Shown here in pieces: positions 11,301 to 23,074 of a stretch of 64,000 nucleotides of DNA (position 1 is its first letter; each line of letters opens with the position of its first letter). The notes beneath the pieces were generated by a model. The model ran no database searches. It was not told the DNA's origin and saw only the letters and a list, made by a program, of their open reading frames with translations. A program made the translations under genes and the position numbers. This DNA comes from Watersipora subatra (taxonomy: Eukaryota; Bryozoa; Gymnolaemata; Cheilostomatida; Watersiporidae), in NCBI RefSeq assembly GCF_963576615.1, contig NC_088711.1, forward strand, positions 14,741,869-14,805,868, written 5' to 3'.

Positions 11301-12267
11301 TTTCTTCCCAAGGGAGTACAAGTAGAGTATATTTATCCCATATTATGGCCCCTTCGAGTAGAGTAGAGAGTAGTTGAAATCGGTACTCGAGTAGTACTTG
11401 TACTCGAATTTGTACTCGAGTAGCACAGCTATGCTTAGGACGAGACAATAACTCCAAATTTAGACAATTATCAAGTTTAGACAGATGAGTCTTTTACTAT
11501 TATGTACGTCTGCCAAAGGCAATGTTACGAGATGAGTGTTTATGCTAGAAGTTGATTTACACTAAATGATGCCATGCAGAGAAGTTTTCCAATTAACACT
11601 CATGAGATAATTTTTAGTGAATAGCGCTGCTGTATGCATAATCTCACCATAAAACCACGTGTCCTATGTATTTTTATTGCTTTGAATCTAGTATTGGTGC
11701 ATTTGCTTTTCAAGAGTATTGTATGTGCATGAGTGAAATTTATAATGGAGCAGTTAATGTAAAGCTATTTCAATTTTTTGAGTGAAGGATTATTTTTAGC
11801 CAACAGTTATATTTTATACTATTGCTTGAAAATGCTGCTCTTTTCATTATTACAGTTTGATTTATAAAACTATCAACTAATTATTAACTAATTCTAATTT
11901 TCAAAACAGCATAGCAAGACCTTGTTTTAATGAGCATCATCAACTGAGCGGTCCGCTAAAGCATAGACACATCACCATGTTGTGTTTTCCTAGTTGATCA
12001 TTTGATTTCGTTGAATGTTAAAGGTTATACTCAGTTCTTAATACTGAGTATAACCTTTAAGTATTTGCATGTTTAATTAATTCTCAATTTTTTTGCTTTA
12101 TTAAATGTTTATAAATACTGTTACCCTTTGTCATGTCACGAGAATGTTAGAACGTATTGACTATTTTTGTTTCAGGGCCAAAAATTCAGTTTTTAGCAAT
12201 TGAAATTGCACGGAACAGAGAAGGACTAAATAGTGGGCTCAGAGCCAAATTTGGCAAGAAGACGTGA
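2354..12267 (+). CDS. PBDC1: PBDC1 (polysaccharide biosynthesis domain-containing 1; eEF1A chaperone orthologue)
   Basis: Six coding exons: 2354-2418, 8562-8586, 8842-8901, 8994-9134, 9638-9749 and 12176-12267, about 164 aa. Hallmarks in order are PANEFGNS, TDIEMQWAMKS, PKFLKLTKCDDEIYNRFR, KWRPFC, GDYTEENTFV and IQFLAIEIARNREG, which follow human PBDC1 closely. Exons 2 to 6 join in phase across canonical GT/AG sites. Exon 1 is less certain: the strong donor at 2414 leaves the wrong phase for exon 2, whereas GTAATA at 2419 fits. The acidic tail of the mammalian protein is absent. The yeast orthologue YPL225W/Chp1 is reported to act co-translationally on nascent eEF1A, so a cytosolic chaperone role is inferred. 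The name is a historical misnomer. The gene is convergent with the HMG20-like gene. Confidence 0.88.
2964..5440 (-). mobile_element. Non-LTR retrotransposon, nearly complete EN-RT with one stop
   Basis: Read on the minus strand, the frame from about 5400 down to 4464 is the end of an apurinic-type endonuclease (VIGDFNLPGIDW, then LSDHYMIEI), and 4337 down to 2988 is a reverse transcriptase (NYRPISLT, AILDFSKAFDVV, SGVPQGSVLGP, FADD box, YLGV). Both stretches are in the same frame and are separated only by a TAA at 4464-4466, so one nonsense change splits the ORF. An A-rich tail (T-rich on the plus strand, 2964-2987) follows the RT stop directly. Gag-like ORF1 and the endonuclease N-terminus are missing. 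It lies in PBDC1 intron 1. Jockey/CR1-like by motif style. Confidence 0.9.
5442..5698 (+). mobile_element. LINE 3' fragment in opposite orientation
   Basis: A plus-strand frame ending at 5672 encodes the extreme C-terminus of a LINE reverse transcriptase (YNTRQKSNTYTPYIRTNVFY, then FWPRTLREL), followed by a (TA)n tail at about 5686-5697. It abuts the 5' end of the minus-strand LINE. At the junction a short inverted repeat (CTTCTCTCCTGT at 5457-5468, matching AGGAGAGAAG at 5482-5491) sits between the two. Non-functional fragment. Confidence 0.65.
5707..5887. mobile_element. Short inverted-repeat element (MITE-like)
   Basis: Left end CAGACCTGCCAGC and right end GTTGGCAGGTATG are near inverted copies, and both are followed inwards by TCTCACGCA-type blocks that recur on both strands inside (5736, 5811, 5844, 5860). 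The arrangement fits a small non-autonomous DNA transposon. No clear target duplication was seen. Confidence 0.45.
6150..7370 (-). pseudogene. Degraded LINE reverse transcriptase remnant
   Basis: Scattered minus-strand matches to a reverse transcriptase can be read in shifting frames: a LEHGLQDGEFNVNKSK block near 6480, a GVP-SV-P block near 6640, and a DFSKAFNTV-like block near 6820. Many frameshifts and stops interrupt them. It is an old copy, distinct from the better-preserved LINE at 2964-5440, and lies in PBDC1 intron 1. Confidence 0.65.
7398..8145 (-). mobile_element. piggyBac-like MITE, copy A (one end lost)
   Basis: This is the same family as 32346-33224 and 61891-62764. The right end reads ...GAAGTAAACCT followed by TTAA at 8146-8149, and shared internal blocks include the AAATATTTTCACAAATATGCTTC and GGTCACATGATCAGATTACGA regions. 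The left terminal inverted repeat is missing. It lies in PBDC1 intron 1. Confidence 0.7.
9804..10210. mobile_element. 407-bp MITE with 21-bp inverted termini
   Basis: The left end ACCGTACTTTTCGGACTATT and the reverse complement of the right end differ at one position over 21 bp. Inside are degenerate repeats of a CATAAGCCGCA-like block and an inner inverted repeat (TTTTTTCTTTCACCGC against GCGGTGAAAGAAAAAA). The 'cggactataagccgc' motif is familiar from widespread animal MITEs. No target duplication is evident. It lies in PBDC1 intron 5. Confidence 0.65.
10456..11433. mobile_element. Non-autonomous hAT element with 8-bp TSD
   Basis: Termini CAGAGCTGTGCT and AGCACAGCTATG are inverted repeats (11 of 12). 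The 8-mer CTTAGGAC flanks the element exactly (10448-10455 and 11434-11441), the classic hAT duplication. The subterminal regions on both sides are packed with GAGTACAAGTAGAGTA-like repeats in opposite orientations, as expected for hAT transposase binding sites. No transposase ORF, 978 bp. It lies in PBDC1 intron 5. Confidence 0.88.
12018..12060. repeat. 43-bp perfect hairpin bounded by TTAA
   Basis: The 18-bp arm TTAAAGGTTATACTCAGT (12018-12035) is repeated as its exact reverse complement at 12043-12060 around a 7-base loop. It starts and ends with TTAA, and the AGGTT start is shared with the piggyBac-like MITEs, so it may be a minimal relative. It lies in PBDC1 intron 5, 115 bp before exon 6. 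Confidence 0.7.
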
Positions 12268-12471
12268 TCCTATCAATACAGCTAATGTATATTCTGTGCA
12301 ATTGTCGTGTATTGCTGAGATATATCCGTGCTGAGATATTTCCGTGCTGAGAACATTCAAGGTGACAGTGTTTGTATTGTATTTTTATATAAGCTTTCAC
12401 CATCAAGTTGGTAGTGATTATGAGAATGCCAATTCTCGCATTTGAATACATAAATAATTTAAATATTAAAA

Positions 12472-12477
12472 AATAAA
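12472..12477 (+). terminator. PBDC1 polyadenylation signal (AATAAA)
   Basis: This is an AATAAA hexamer about 205 bp after the PBDC1 stop codon and the best 3'-end candidate on the plus strand. On the minus strand an ATTAAA variant (12490-12495) could serve the convergent HMG20-like gene, so the two transcripts probably end back to back in about 370 bp. Confidence 0.5.
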
Positions 12478-12637
12478 CAGCACTTTGGATTTAATCACAT
12501 TTTGTCACATTTATCTCCTCAGTACCATAAATGCACAAATCGACTTGAAATGAACCTATCAAACGCTGACACGCACCAACATTCAATGTAGGGGAGACCA
12601 GATTCATTTGACGAAAATTTGACGTTCAAATTTATCG

Positions 12638-15600
12638 CTAGAAATTTATGACACCAAATAGTGTGGGAACCATTTTGAGATTGTCAATGCTTGCGGCGAG
12701 CTGCATTTGCCACTGCTTATTGCTTTGAATTTCCTGCTTTACCTTCACCACGTTCTCCTGCAACAAACAAAACTACCAGCTTAGTTTATGCATTGACAAA
12801 GCTGTATCTATTAATATCCTCATGCAACATTATTTAATAGTGATGCAAATGTAAAAACCTCAGCAATAAAACCAATTTTATTTACTGGCTTTAATCTGCA
12901 GTTATAGCTAGAGGAGCCGCTGTCAGTTATTCTAGACATACATGGCTTCTGAGTACAGTTTGCTTTGTGTCTGATAACCATATAAACACCTCAAAATATC
13001 ATACACTAGTATGCTTGCCAGTCTCATGCACTTTGAGAGATCCTCATGAGTAACAGTACATGTATATGGAGAATTATCCGTAAAGCGGTAAGGTGTTTGA
13101 GGGGTGTAGTGATAACGCTCTTGCTTTTAAATCCGATGGCCAGGATATCACACCCAACTCCCATGCGAGCAGCCGTTTTCCTAACGCTCATAGCATGGCT
13201 TCGGACAGACAGACACTGCCTTATTATAGCAAAGACTAGATGAACGCTCAACGTTGCCCAGGTAATAAAAAATACAGACAAAATGTTTGTTTTTATTTAA
13301 CATACAACATTTACTATTCTTAACTTTTAAACTTCATATCATGAGAAAAGCAGTTTTTTGTGCAGGTCAAACAAGTTGGGAAAAAATATGAAACAACTAA
13401 AGGTTTTCAAACTTGCAATCAACTAACTTTTAAAATTCATTTAGTAAAAAAAGGGTTTTGTTGAAACAAATTAGGAGGAAAAATAAAGCTGTAAAGATGT
13501 TTAAATGTAAAATCGTTAGCAAGTCATGGCTAAACGCAATCCGTTTTGCTCCAATTACCATGAAGAATTATTACCTTGAAAAATTATTTGGTGTACAATA
13601 TGATTTTAGTTCGTTTCGGTGTTGGCATCATAAGGCGAAAATATCGTTTAGACGCAGAGAGTGGTATAGAAACCCGTAGTAATTATCTAATGCAATCATC
13701 TCCTGGTAAAGGTAATCAAAATCATTAAAAATAGTAACAAAACAATGTTAACCTTGGTAACTATAGTTACCTACAATAACGTTAGTGCATTTGGTGGTTA
13801 TGATCTGCAAGAAAATATAACAGTACAATTTAGTACATGGAGAGTTCTTACTTTCGAGACAGACATGTAATATAAATGCTGAATTTAACTTGAATGAATT
13901 TAGCTTACAAAACACATAATTAAAGGAAGTTTTAGTATGTATATTAGTATAATTCAAACTTTCAACTACAATTTTATCACTTACCTGTTTGTGAATCTGT
14001 TTTACCATAACGGATAAAAATGAACACAGATAGCGGCAAAGTAACATCGACATAATTGTTATTTTGTTGTAATCTGTACAACCGCCGCCAAATTTTAATT
14101 TCGAGAAATTATTGTTGATATCGTATTGAGGAAAACAAATTCACCCTAGTATGGCGAGGATGAAAAAACACCTTACCTTGTTTCAGTCAGACGAAAAATA
14201 TTTTATAATAGATGGACATCGTAACCCGTGGGTGCAATGTATCAATTAATACGTCATTTATCATGTGAAATCGAGAAAAGGGTATACGGTAAATGATAAT
14301 AGCGATAGAATTCTAAAGACTAGCTCATAGGTTAAATGCGTGGTTAGAAACTTGCAGTCGCAATTTTTGTGAGTTCAAATCCAGCAGGAAGCAAGCTTTT
14401 TATTCCAAGATTTTAATAGCTATAGCTGGACAGACGGACAGACAATGAGATTTATATGGATTTATAATTTTAGAGCTTGTCAATTTACATCACTGTAACA
14501 CATTTTTTGGGCAGTTCACCGACTCATGGTTTGCAAATTACAGCAGCTGATGGAAATGAAAATTTTGAAAACTATAAAATAGAATGGCAAATTTGGCAAG
14601 GAAACTTTTGTAAAAAAACTGAGGGCGCTTGAAACATCCGCCCACAGAGGCACCACAAGTAGAAACACGCTTAATCAGCACATAGCGGTTGTGATCTATT
14701 GCTAACAAGATTCAAGTCCAGTTAGCTATATTACATTCCAGTTGGCATTGCTATATTACATGCAGACACTACTATAACGAAAGGAAGCAAACGTGAAAGG
14801 ACTAAAATAGATGTCGCAACCCACACACCTGCACTGTGATAAGTTCCTTGCTTAGCTGGCTATTCGTATCTTTCAGTAGCCTGAGATTCTCCTTTAATAC
14901 CTGCACCTCGAGTTCACGCTGGCTATGTCTATAGAGGAATGACTCCATGTGACTGTTTATGTCTAGTGACACATCCATCGAAGGCCCATCCAGAGATGGG
15001 CCAACCATTTTGTTAACGCAATGTTCGCAACACTCCGGCTCACCCTTGCGCTTATTATTTTCATCCTCCTTTGCCACCTTTGTTCCTGACTTGCTTACAG
15101 GAGGTTCTTGCTGTTTTCTTAGCTCAGATTCCAGATTCTTGAGATGAACTCGGCCTGCTAAGTGTTCCTTTCTATTGTGCCGGCTACTGAAACGCTGGTC
15201 ACATATGTGGCAGAAAAGGGTATATTCTTCCTCGACATATCCGAGGTCCTCATCCATCGTACTACCTACTGTAAAAACATGGACCACTATTGCCTCAAAG
15301 GCTATCATGCTTAACAAAAGACAGACAAGCAATGTAATTATATCGTGGTAGCTTCTTCTAACAATGTGATGACTTACTAATGCTTTGTTCATAGTAGGAA
15401 GGCAGGACATTAAAATTTACTGTGGAAAAATAGCTGTATTTGTAGCCATCACCGACCGAACTTACTGCGCATGATATAGCCAGCACAATTTATATTATGA
15501 GAAGATAACTCCGCATATCTCCAGCTAGTACATTGTCAGAAAAAAAATTAGTAACTCGAATGCAGTTGCAACCATCGTATGTAACAGCAAATACAGCTTT

Positions 15601-18600
15601 AAAAGTATTCTATTATTTGGTCCGATCCACAGAAAGAAGATGTAATGATAAATACTTAAGGTAAATACACACAGCATTAAAAATGTATTATAATAAAATA
15701 CGCCAACAGTTTAATGTAAAACAACTAGATTATATGTAATAAACTGAACAAATGAAATGATAATCAATAAAATGGAATTTTTATTGTCACTTCATCTTCA
15801 CAACAAAGACAAGTAAACTATGGAGTAGTCTTGGAGATGGATGGTGTGAAGGTCGACGTGGCAATAGAAATAGTGAGCTTGTTGAATGTAGGTCATGCAA
15901 GGAAGCTTTTAATTCAAATAACGTATCTTTTGGTTTTATATATTGGAAATTTTTATTACATTTTAGCTTTAATTGTCACAGAAAACCCTCTACTTTCAGG
16001 ACTTAGACCTTCACGTGACAACTACTAGAAACTTTCAGAGAGTTTTTAATTTTTAAACAGATGATTTAACGAATATTTGCTCATGCTTTTCTTTTATTTG
16101 TTGGTTTAATTCTACAAGGACAGCCTTTTTACCTCTACTAAACTTCAAGAGACTCCATAATATTTGAAAGGAAAAGAGGCATAAAACACTGTTCAATACT
16201 ATTGAAACATTGTACAACCTAACTAAGGGAAGGAAAACTGTACATATATACCACTTTACAAAACAGCCATGTGTTTAGAAACTTTGGACTTCGCAACTTG
16301 AAAATAATTTCATATCTCGAGACAGAGAGCTGCTGAAATTTTTTCTCGTAATAAAAAAGTGTGCATGTAGAGGAGATGAATGAGTTGACTGTATTGTTGA
16401 TAACTTACACTTGGCAGAAGTCTCGTCACGCTTCCGCTTCAAGAGCGTCTTGTATTCCTCTGTCTGCTGATACTCTCTGAGCTCGTTGTTAAACCTGGTC
16501 TGGTCCTGGTCAGCGAGCTTTTGATATTCTTTCTGAAATAAAAAAGAGCGGTGAAGGAAACTCAGACAATTATTTCAAGAGTACTATGCATCTCAACAGT
16601 ATCGATAGGCTTTGATTGTTGCTTAATCAACATAATGATCGAAACTTTCATTCTTGTCGCTATTATAGAAAAAGCTATGTCTCATGTAATCTTGGCTGCA
16701 TAAACATCATTACTTCATAAAGCCTGATAAAGCTGATTAGCCTTCAATTAATGCACTTTATTGGTGGTAAAACATATACCACAAAAATGGTGAAAGTGGA
16801 AAAGCTACATTCCAATTATGAATAGCTCAAACGTGGATATAGTAAAATACATGTAAAGGATTACTTATACACTTAATATGTTCACAACATATGTTTTAAC
16901 TTAAGACAATCATGAGTCGAAATATATTTGATTGGCAGAAATCGTTGCAACGATAAAATGGACTCATACCTTGAGTTCTGAATCGAGGGCAGTCCAGTCC
17001 TTGCCCATAATTACGGTTGCTTCACTGAAGGTGTAAGCAGGATTCTCTATCATCAGCTCTTTGCGCCGTTTCTTAGCAAACAAAAGATACCTGCAATAAT
17101 GAAACTCTTATCTTGACAAACCAAAAGAATGCTAAAAAAACTTTAGATTTGAATTGAAATGGCAATCCTAAAGAATAGAAAACATGCTGACAGTGCAGAA
17201 GAGATTTAGACAAATCACAAGCATTAAAATACAGCAGGGCTTGTTATGCACAAACTGCTTAAAACAATAAACATTTTTAACCATTCAAAGTCGACATTAT
17301 TTACTGGCTTTTTAGTTTATATAGGCCTGTATATGTTTAGTTTGTATATACATGTTTAGTTTGTATATATATATATACCATATATATATATATATATACA
17401 TATCAGAAACCCTCTTTTTGAATGCCACTCTCATTTGTAAGCCACCTCTATTTGACCGTCACTATAGGAGAAGGGTTGCACAATACAGTGCCATCCTTTA
17501 ATTGAACACCACCTCCATTTGACCCCATGTCTATTTGAATGTCACTATAGGAGAAGGGTTGAAAAATACAGTGTCACCCTTTAATTAAACGCCACTTCTA
17601 ATTGACTGCCACGTCTATTTGACCGCCACTATAGGAGAAGGGTTGAACAATACAGTCCCATACTCTCAGAAAACACCACCTTTATTTGAAGGCCACCTCT
17701 ATTTTACCGCCGTTATAGGAGAAGAGTTGAAAAATACAACGCCACCCTTTAATTAAACGCCCGCCACCTCTGTTTGACCGCCACTTTGACATTTATTGAT
17801 CTTTACGAACCGGTAATAGTGAGTGATCAGCAGAAGTGTCCACAATTGGTACTAATAATGACTCGGTTACATCAATTCTTTCGATGTTGCTATGGAGGTT
17901 GCCTTGGCTTTAGTAATGGCGTAACTGAGAAGATCGATAGTTACAATCATTATAACTACACTCTGATTCAAAGTCACTAAGGTCTAAATCCAATCCATTG
18001 TCTTCAGATTCATTCATAATATGGTTTACAATTTGACCTGGATACTTTCAATCGTTTCGACGAATGAGAATACTCTTCAGGAACACCGTACGACGTGATA
18101 GCAGCCATTGTTAATGTATATCGAAGCGGTTTTCTAACTCCAAAGCTTTATGGTCTTTTCTTTAAAACGACACCATCAAAATTACTGATAACTGTATCCA
18201 GCTAATAGGTTTTACCCAAGTAGCACCTTGTTTAACTGGGTCTGATACTTTGACGCATATGAAAAACGGTCACCTTGCCTGAAGTGGAGTGCAAAATAAA
18301 GGCGACATTAGCATCGCTTCACCCATAAAAACGTTAAATTTGTCTTCTCAAAATTCAGACAAGTCGGAAAATACAGCGCCACCCTCTATTTGCAAGTCAC
18401 TTCTAATAAAGCCCCACTACAGGGCACCCTCGAGTTACGATGACACTGCTATACAATTTTTGAGCCTTGCGATGTAGAACACGATGTTTTTCCACCCTCG
18501 CCATACAACGTTTTTCGCCATATGATATCAACAAAAATATCTCTCAAAATTCAAATTTAGCAGTCGGTGCGCTAAATATGTCGGAATAACGAAGATACTG

Positions 18601-21600
18601 ATATCCCTCCCACAACATATGAAAAAGATACGATTCTTGCTTTCTGCCAGTTCAGCTTAATTCGTTATATGTTATAGCGAAAACGAAACCAGAAACAGAA
18701 TGGTGATAAATTTTAGCCAACGACAATGTTGAAGTTTAGTAAAATACATACTAAAACTTAGCTTCAGGTATAAGTTTAGTAAGCTAAATTCATTAAAGTC
18801 AAATTCAATGTTTATGTTATACGTCTGTCTCGAAGGTAAGACCTCTCTACGGTATGTACTATATGTATGTCTATACTGCCACATAATACATTGTAATGCT
18901 ACATTTTATTGCAAATCATAAACACTAAATAAACTAAAGTTACGGTAGCAACCTGTAGTTACTAAAGTTAACATACTATTTTGTTACTAATTTTTAATAT
19001 GTACAGTACGTACATAAAATTTTGATGATTTTTACAAGGAAATGTTTGCATTAGATAATTACTATGAGGTTCTAAACCCTTCGATATGCCATTCTCGCCT
19101 TACGATGCCAACACTGGAACAAATTAAAATCGAATGGCGAAGGTCCACTATGTAATGGAATGGTTGAAAAATGCAGCGCAATGACATTCAAATAGAGGTT
19201 TTACAGGTATACATGTATGTTTTTAGATTACATATAGTGTAGATATTTGAACATAAGACGGCCACAGAAACTCCAACATAGTTCCAATACCACTCAATTT
19301 CAACTTATGCTTAAAGTTGGAGTTTCTTCATTTTAAAGATTACATTATAAATCAACAAATATACCTATTAAAGCAACTACCTTGGAGCGATCCCCTGAGC
19401 TTCTCATCTAAATGTCACGGACCCTTTTATAAACATCATAATATATATGTTTATAACAATGCATTGTAAATTGAATTGTTTTATTTTCCATGGATCTTAG
19501 TATATCACTGAAATTGAAGAGGGAGAGAGAGAATTACATGTTTGCAGGTTACAGGTTTTGTACTACTAACCAGACATCAGGTACTATCCAGCGATTGATG
19601 CACATAGGTGATAAAAATCTGGACCCAAAAACCTAACAAGACAACGCGACCACCCCGCGGGAATTGCATTAGCCTCGAAACCCAGGCTAGCACATCCCCA
19701 ACAGAGCTCGATCATTAAACCCTGCCCATATGATAGCCGTCGCCTATCCTTTTAGGGTTTTATATCATTGATCCAACCACTATAAGACAGAAATAGCTGT
19801 AAATAACTAGCTAGAAAAACCAATACTGGCACCAGGCTGTGGACCCCCTCAAAACCTCCTGTGGACCCCTAGGGATCCATTGACCACCAGTTGGGAACCA
19901 CTGTATTAAAGGATAAAAGAATGGCAAACCAGAGCCTTACAGATATTTGGTGGTTTAAAGAACGTAAAATCTATGCACAGTCGTAATACGAAAATATTTG
20001 AAAACCTAATATGAAAAAAAATGAGGAGAGGCCAAGTTTCAAAATGAGCTTACGCTGTCTTGGGAGCCTTGATGCGAAATCTGTCAGATTTTCTTTTCTT
20101 GCCTTTAGGCCATCCACCACGCCGACGAGGCTACAAGTTTCCAAAAATACCATAAATAAACTAGTCAAAGTTCACGGAACAAATTTTTCAGACAAAATAC
20201 AATTTTTACGTTTTATCACAAATGGCTAGCCTCACTACGCAAAGTTGCACTAAATATACATCGGTGTGTTCAGCATTCATACCTATACCATACCCAAAAC
20301 CTCGTCATACCCACCACGCTTCATAGCATTAATATGGAACTACGAAGAAGTTATGAAGCATCAGCATGCTCCATTATTATTTACCATAGTTGAACACGAG
20401 TCTTATATTTGAGATCATACCACAGATATCAGGCCTTTAGGTTTGGCTACGGGGATCTCGACAGGAGTTTCAGAGGTCAGGCTGATTTGTTGTAAACAGT
20501 TTTGGGAATCATTTGAGGACGGGACAAGACAGGCGGAACTAGCATTTGAGGTGGGTATAACACGTGGTACATTGAGCGAACTCTCATCATCAATAGGCTC
20601 AAGCATCTCTGCTGGTTCATCACTACGGACTGAATCAAGTATTGGCAAAGCAGTTCTGTAGTATGTTGACTCTACAAACATAGTTTACACACGAAGGAAT
20701 GATCATAAGAGAAATTCGAACGGTGAAAAGATGGAATCATTACTTTTTAAAGCACCTGTTCTGCAGACTACAGTACAGAATTACCAGATTAGAAATTGTT
20801 ATTTCAGACGTCCTACTCAATCAGTAACTTGAATCAAGTTTTTTTTAAAACAATGATGTAAGCGCTGTCAGCGGGTTATGCTGCCTTTGAGTGCACACTT
20901 GAACAATCTAGACTGATATTCTATATACTGCTTTTACAAGACTAAGGCATTATACATAAATGAAATAGCGTTTCAATATATGTAACTAGATTCCATGTTA
21001 GTGGAGAAAATAATTCCCTTGGTCCATACAGCCAGCTGAGCTAGATTAAATAAACAAGCCATTACCACAGCTTCAAACCACACAAATATTAATATGAACA
21101 GACGTTGAACACTAACCGATTTTAAAGAAGTTAAGAATATAAGATTTGAAAGGTCAGAGCAGTACAAAAATTGGTGATGGAAGTAGATACAAATTGTCAT
21201 GCCTTCGAGGATGAACTCAACTAGTATGAAAGTATACATAGCCATGCGTAGCTTTCTGTTAATTGCAGTAGTAAAAGACTAATTTTTGAATTGTGGATAT
21301 AATTTTACCGCAGTAAAAATGACTTCCATTTTTCTTTGAATAAGCGAACAAAAAGCAAGCATCTAATATTTATCATTAATTTATAATCTTTACTATAATA
21401 ACAGCTGTTTCCACCAGAAACAACGGTTGAAAGTTGTGAAAAATGACTGCATCATAGAGGATTCGAACTTGCAACATTCAGCTCGGCTGACTGAAACTCC
21501 AACATCTGCGTCAATTAACCACCTGCAAGCGTGTCTGAATAATTGTATGTATAATTATTACACTTGACAACCTCTCACAGCGCAATGGACTGCTGGGGAA

Positions 21601-23037
21601 CTAGCTTATATATAAACTAAAAACACAACCTCACCTAAAATAGCTGACTCTTCAGGGGCAGACTGTTGTGACAAGGATGCTGTGGTGGGACTGTCTTCAC
21701 TAGGCTGTATGCGAAATGTCCTGAAGATATTGTACAACATGTCATTACTGTTATTAATTTACTGCTGTGGTACAATGCCAAACATTGCGCATAAACCTTT
21801 GTAAACTTACAATACTGGCTCAAGCACGGCTAGTAAACTAAGCCAATCAGGCACATTTCATTAAATACATAAAATTTTTGTTAGGATTAACCGCATGAGT
21901 CTTTTTACAACAAAAACCAAAAGGCTTTGCATCAGGGCTGTAAATCAATTCTAGTCGTAGTATATTTCATTTATACATGTTTGTCCAATATTTCAGATTT
22001 GCTGTTTACTAAAATAGATGACCCTATACCCAAAATGATGAAACAACGAAAGCTCACCTTCCATCACTATCGACTAATTCAATACCGCCATCATCTGTCG
22101 TAACGGCATTAACGAAGTGCAATGGTTCCTCAGGATAAATCTTTGAGTCTTGTTCATTATTAGACGATAGTTGAGGTAGCTCATCCACATGATCTACTCG
22201 AGAAGTGTTGTGGTCATCCTTATTTACACTAGCAGCATGGTTTTGGTCAATACCACCAGCTTGAACAATAGATGTATTATTGTTATTTACTATGCAATGC
22301 TTAAAAAGATTGCTAGAGATTTTGTTTGGTACATCTATAGCCTTTTCAATGGTTCTTGCGCATGGTGTAGGATGACGAACAATTGCACTTGGAACAGTCA
22401 TCGCAAGAGGTTTATTCCAAAGATTATCAGGCGTTGTAATGATGCAAACAGGAGCACTTGTTGCAGGACTACAAATAGTTTTACCATCTACAGAGGCTAT
22501 TGAAGTGTCACTGTTAGATAAGCCTAAAGAATTATCTTCCATATCCACAGAATTGTGTAAACTGGTGGCAGAAGATTTATTTATTAGGGAGTTTGAGTAA
22601 ACGTTGTCAGAAAAATTGGTAGACACCTTGGATAGCCGACCAGAGTTAGAGATGATTGTGTTTCTATTGTAGGGTAGATGTTCTACTTCTTTAGGAACAT
22701 CTTCAGCGTGGACAGGAATATGTTCTACTTGTTTGTTTGAACATATAGAAAAAAGTTGATCTACGGAGTCTAGTTCTTCTGTTTCTATAACTGTGCTTTG
22801 TAGTTCCATTTCTTGATCATGTGGAAGATTGTCCACGACCACAACATTCGAATCGTTATACCCGCTATAATGCAAGCATGAATCCAAAGTTCCTCCCTCA
22901 CTTTCATCATAGACTTCTCGGCTATTAGCAGGAAATGCTTCCGTTATGAAAGAACCATTATGCAAAACTGCACTCTTTGGTCGCTGTTTTTGTTGCTTAG
23001 TGGAGAAGTTTATATGGACCATTTTACGGTTCATCAT
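12638..23037 (-). CDS. HMG20-like HMG-box protein with extra U1-type zinc finger
   Basis: Eight coding exons in transcript order: 23037-22058 (exon begins at 23074), 21720-21635, 20671-20421, 20130-20054, 17090-16970, 16532-16409, 15268-14829 and 12757-12638. All phases agree; about 732 aa. Residues 440-453 read PRRRGGWPKGKKRK, and residues about 460-528 are an HMG box (KAPKTAYLLFAKKRRKEL; AYTFSEATVIMGKDW; LREYQQTEEYKTLL), as in HMG20A/B (iBRAF/BRAF35), DNA-binding partners of LSD1-CoREST. After the box comes a C2H2 finger with U1/JAZ spacing (C566, C569, H582, H588), a CxxC, and a heptad-rich tail (about 665-720) in the place of the HMG20 coiled coil. The N-terminal 440 residues are acidic, Ser/Asn-rich and probably disordered. 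Mammalian HMG20A is about 347 aa and, as I recall, lacks the finger. ATG 23037 is the first in-frame ATG after an upstream in-frame stop. Confidence 0.85.
13080..13220 (+). repeat. tRNA-derived SINE candidate
   Basis: A promoter-like pair is visible: an A-box-like GTAGTGATAACGC and, downstream, a B-box-like TTTTAAATCC. The unit ends in GGACAGACAGACA, which recurs in the second candidate at 14321-14450. It lies in an intron of the HMG20-like gene. Confidence 0.45.
14321..14450 (+). repeat. tRNA-derived SINE candidate
   Basis: A good A box (TAGCTCATAGGTTAA near 14322) and B box (GAGTTCAAATCC near 14372) are spaced as in a tRNA. They are followed by a non-tRNA body ending in GGACAGACGGACAGACA, as in the 13080-13220 unit. 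It lies in the same HMG20 intron and orientation as that unit. The body does not fold into a full cloverleaf, so it is not called a tRNA gene. Confidence 0.55.
17400..18480. repeat. 84-bp tandem repeat block and dispersed repeat copy 1
   Basis: The motif ATAGGAGAAGGGTTG (last copy ATAGGAGAAGAGTTG) occurs at 17464, 17547, 17631 and 17715, giving a period of 83-84 bp with about four diverged units (CCACCTCTATTTGACCGCC...). The following 700 bp matches the segments at 41665-41955, 44380-44560 and 52760-52880. It is a dispersed, unclassified repeat in an intron of the HMG20-like gene. Confidence 0.7.
19840..19902. mobile_element. hAT-type terminus-like fragment
   Basis: The stretch ending ...CCACCAGTTGGGAACCACTG resembles the CAGTGGTTCCCAACTGG terminus common to animal hAT/Charlie MITEs. 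The opposite terminus could not be identified, so only the end is called. Confidence 0.35.
21425..21540 (-). repeat. tRNA-derived SINE candidate (minus)
   Basis: On the minus strand AAGTTCGAATCCTCTATGATGC contains a near-perfect B box (GTTCGAATCC). An A-box-like GGTTAATTGACGCAGATG lies about 50 nt upstream. The region between does not form a normal anticodon arm, so a SINE or tRNA relic is preferred over a functional tRNA. It lies in an intron of the HMG20-like gene. Confidence 0.45.
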
Positions 23038-23074
23038 GGTTGTTCTGTGGCTTTTTTGAAGTAAGCGAAATGTC

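Noticed and set aside
20415-20681. Stand-alone 88-aa protein
   Set aside because: The stretch is an internal exon (20671-20421) of the HMG20-like gene; the in-frame ATG is upstream of the acceptor.
21425-21540. Functional tRNA gene
   Set aside because: The B box is good but the acceptor stem and anticodon arm do not form; treated as a SINE/tRNA relic.
22189-22503. 104-codon plus-strand ORF
   Set aside because: It is the antisense shadow of the long HMG20-like exon, which is supported by splice phase and downstream domains.
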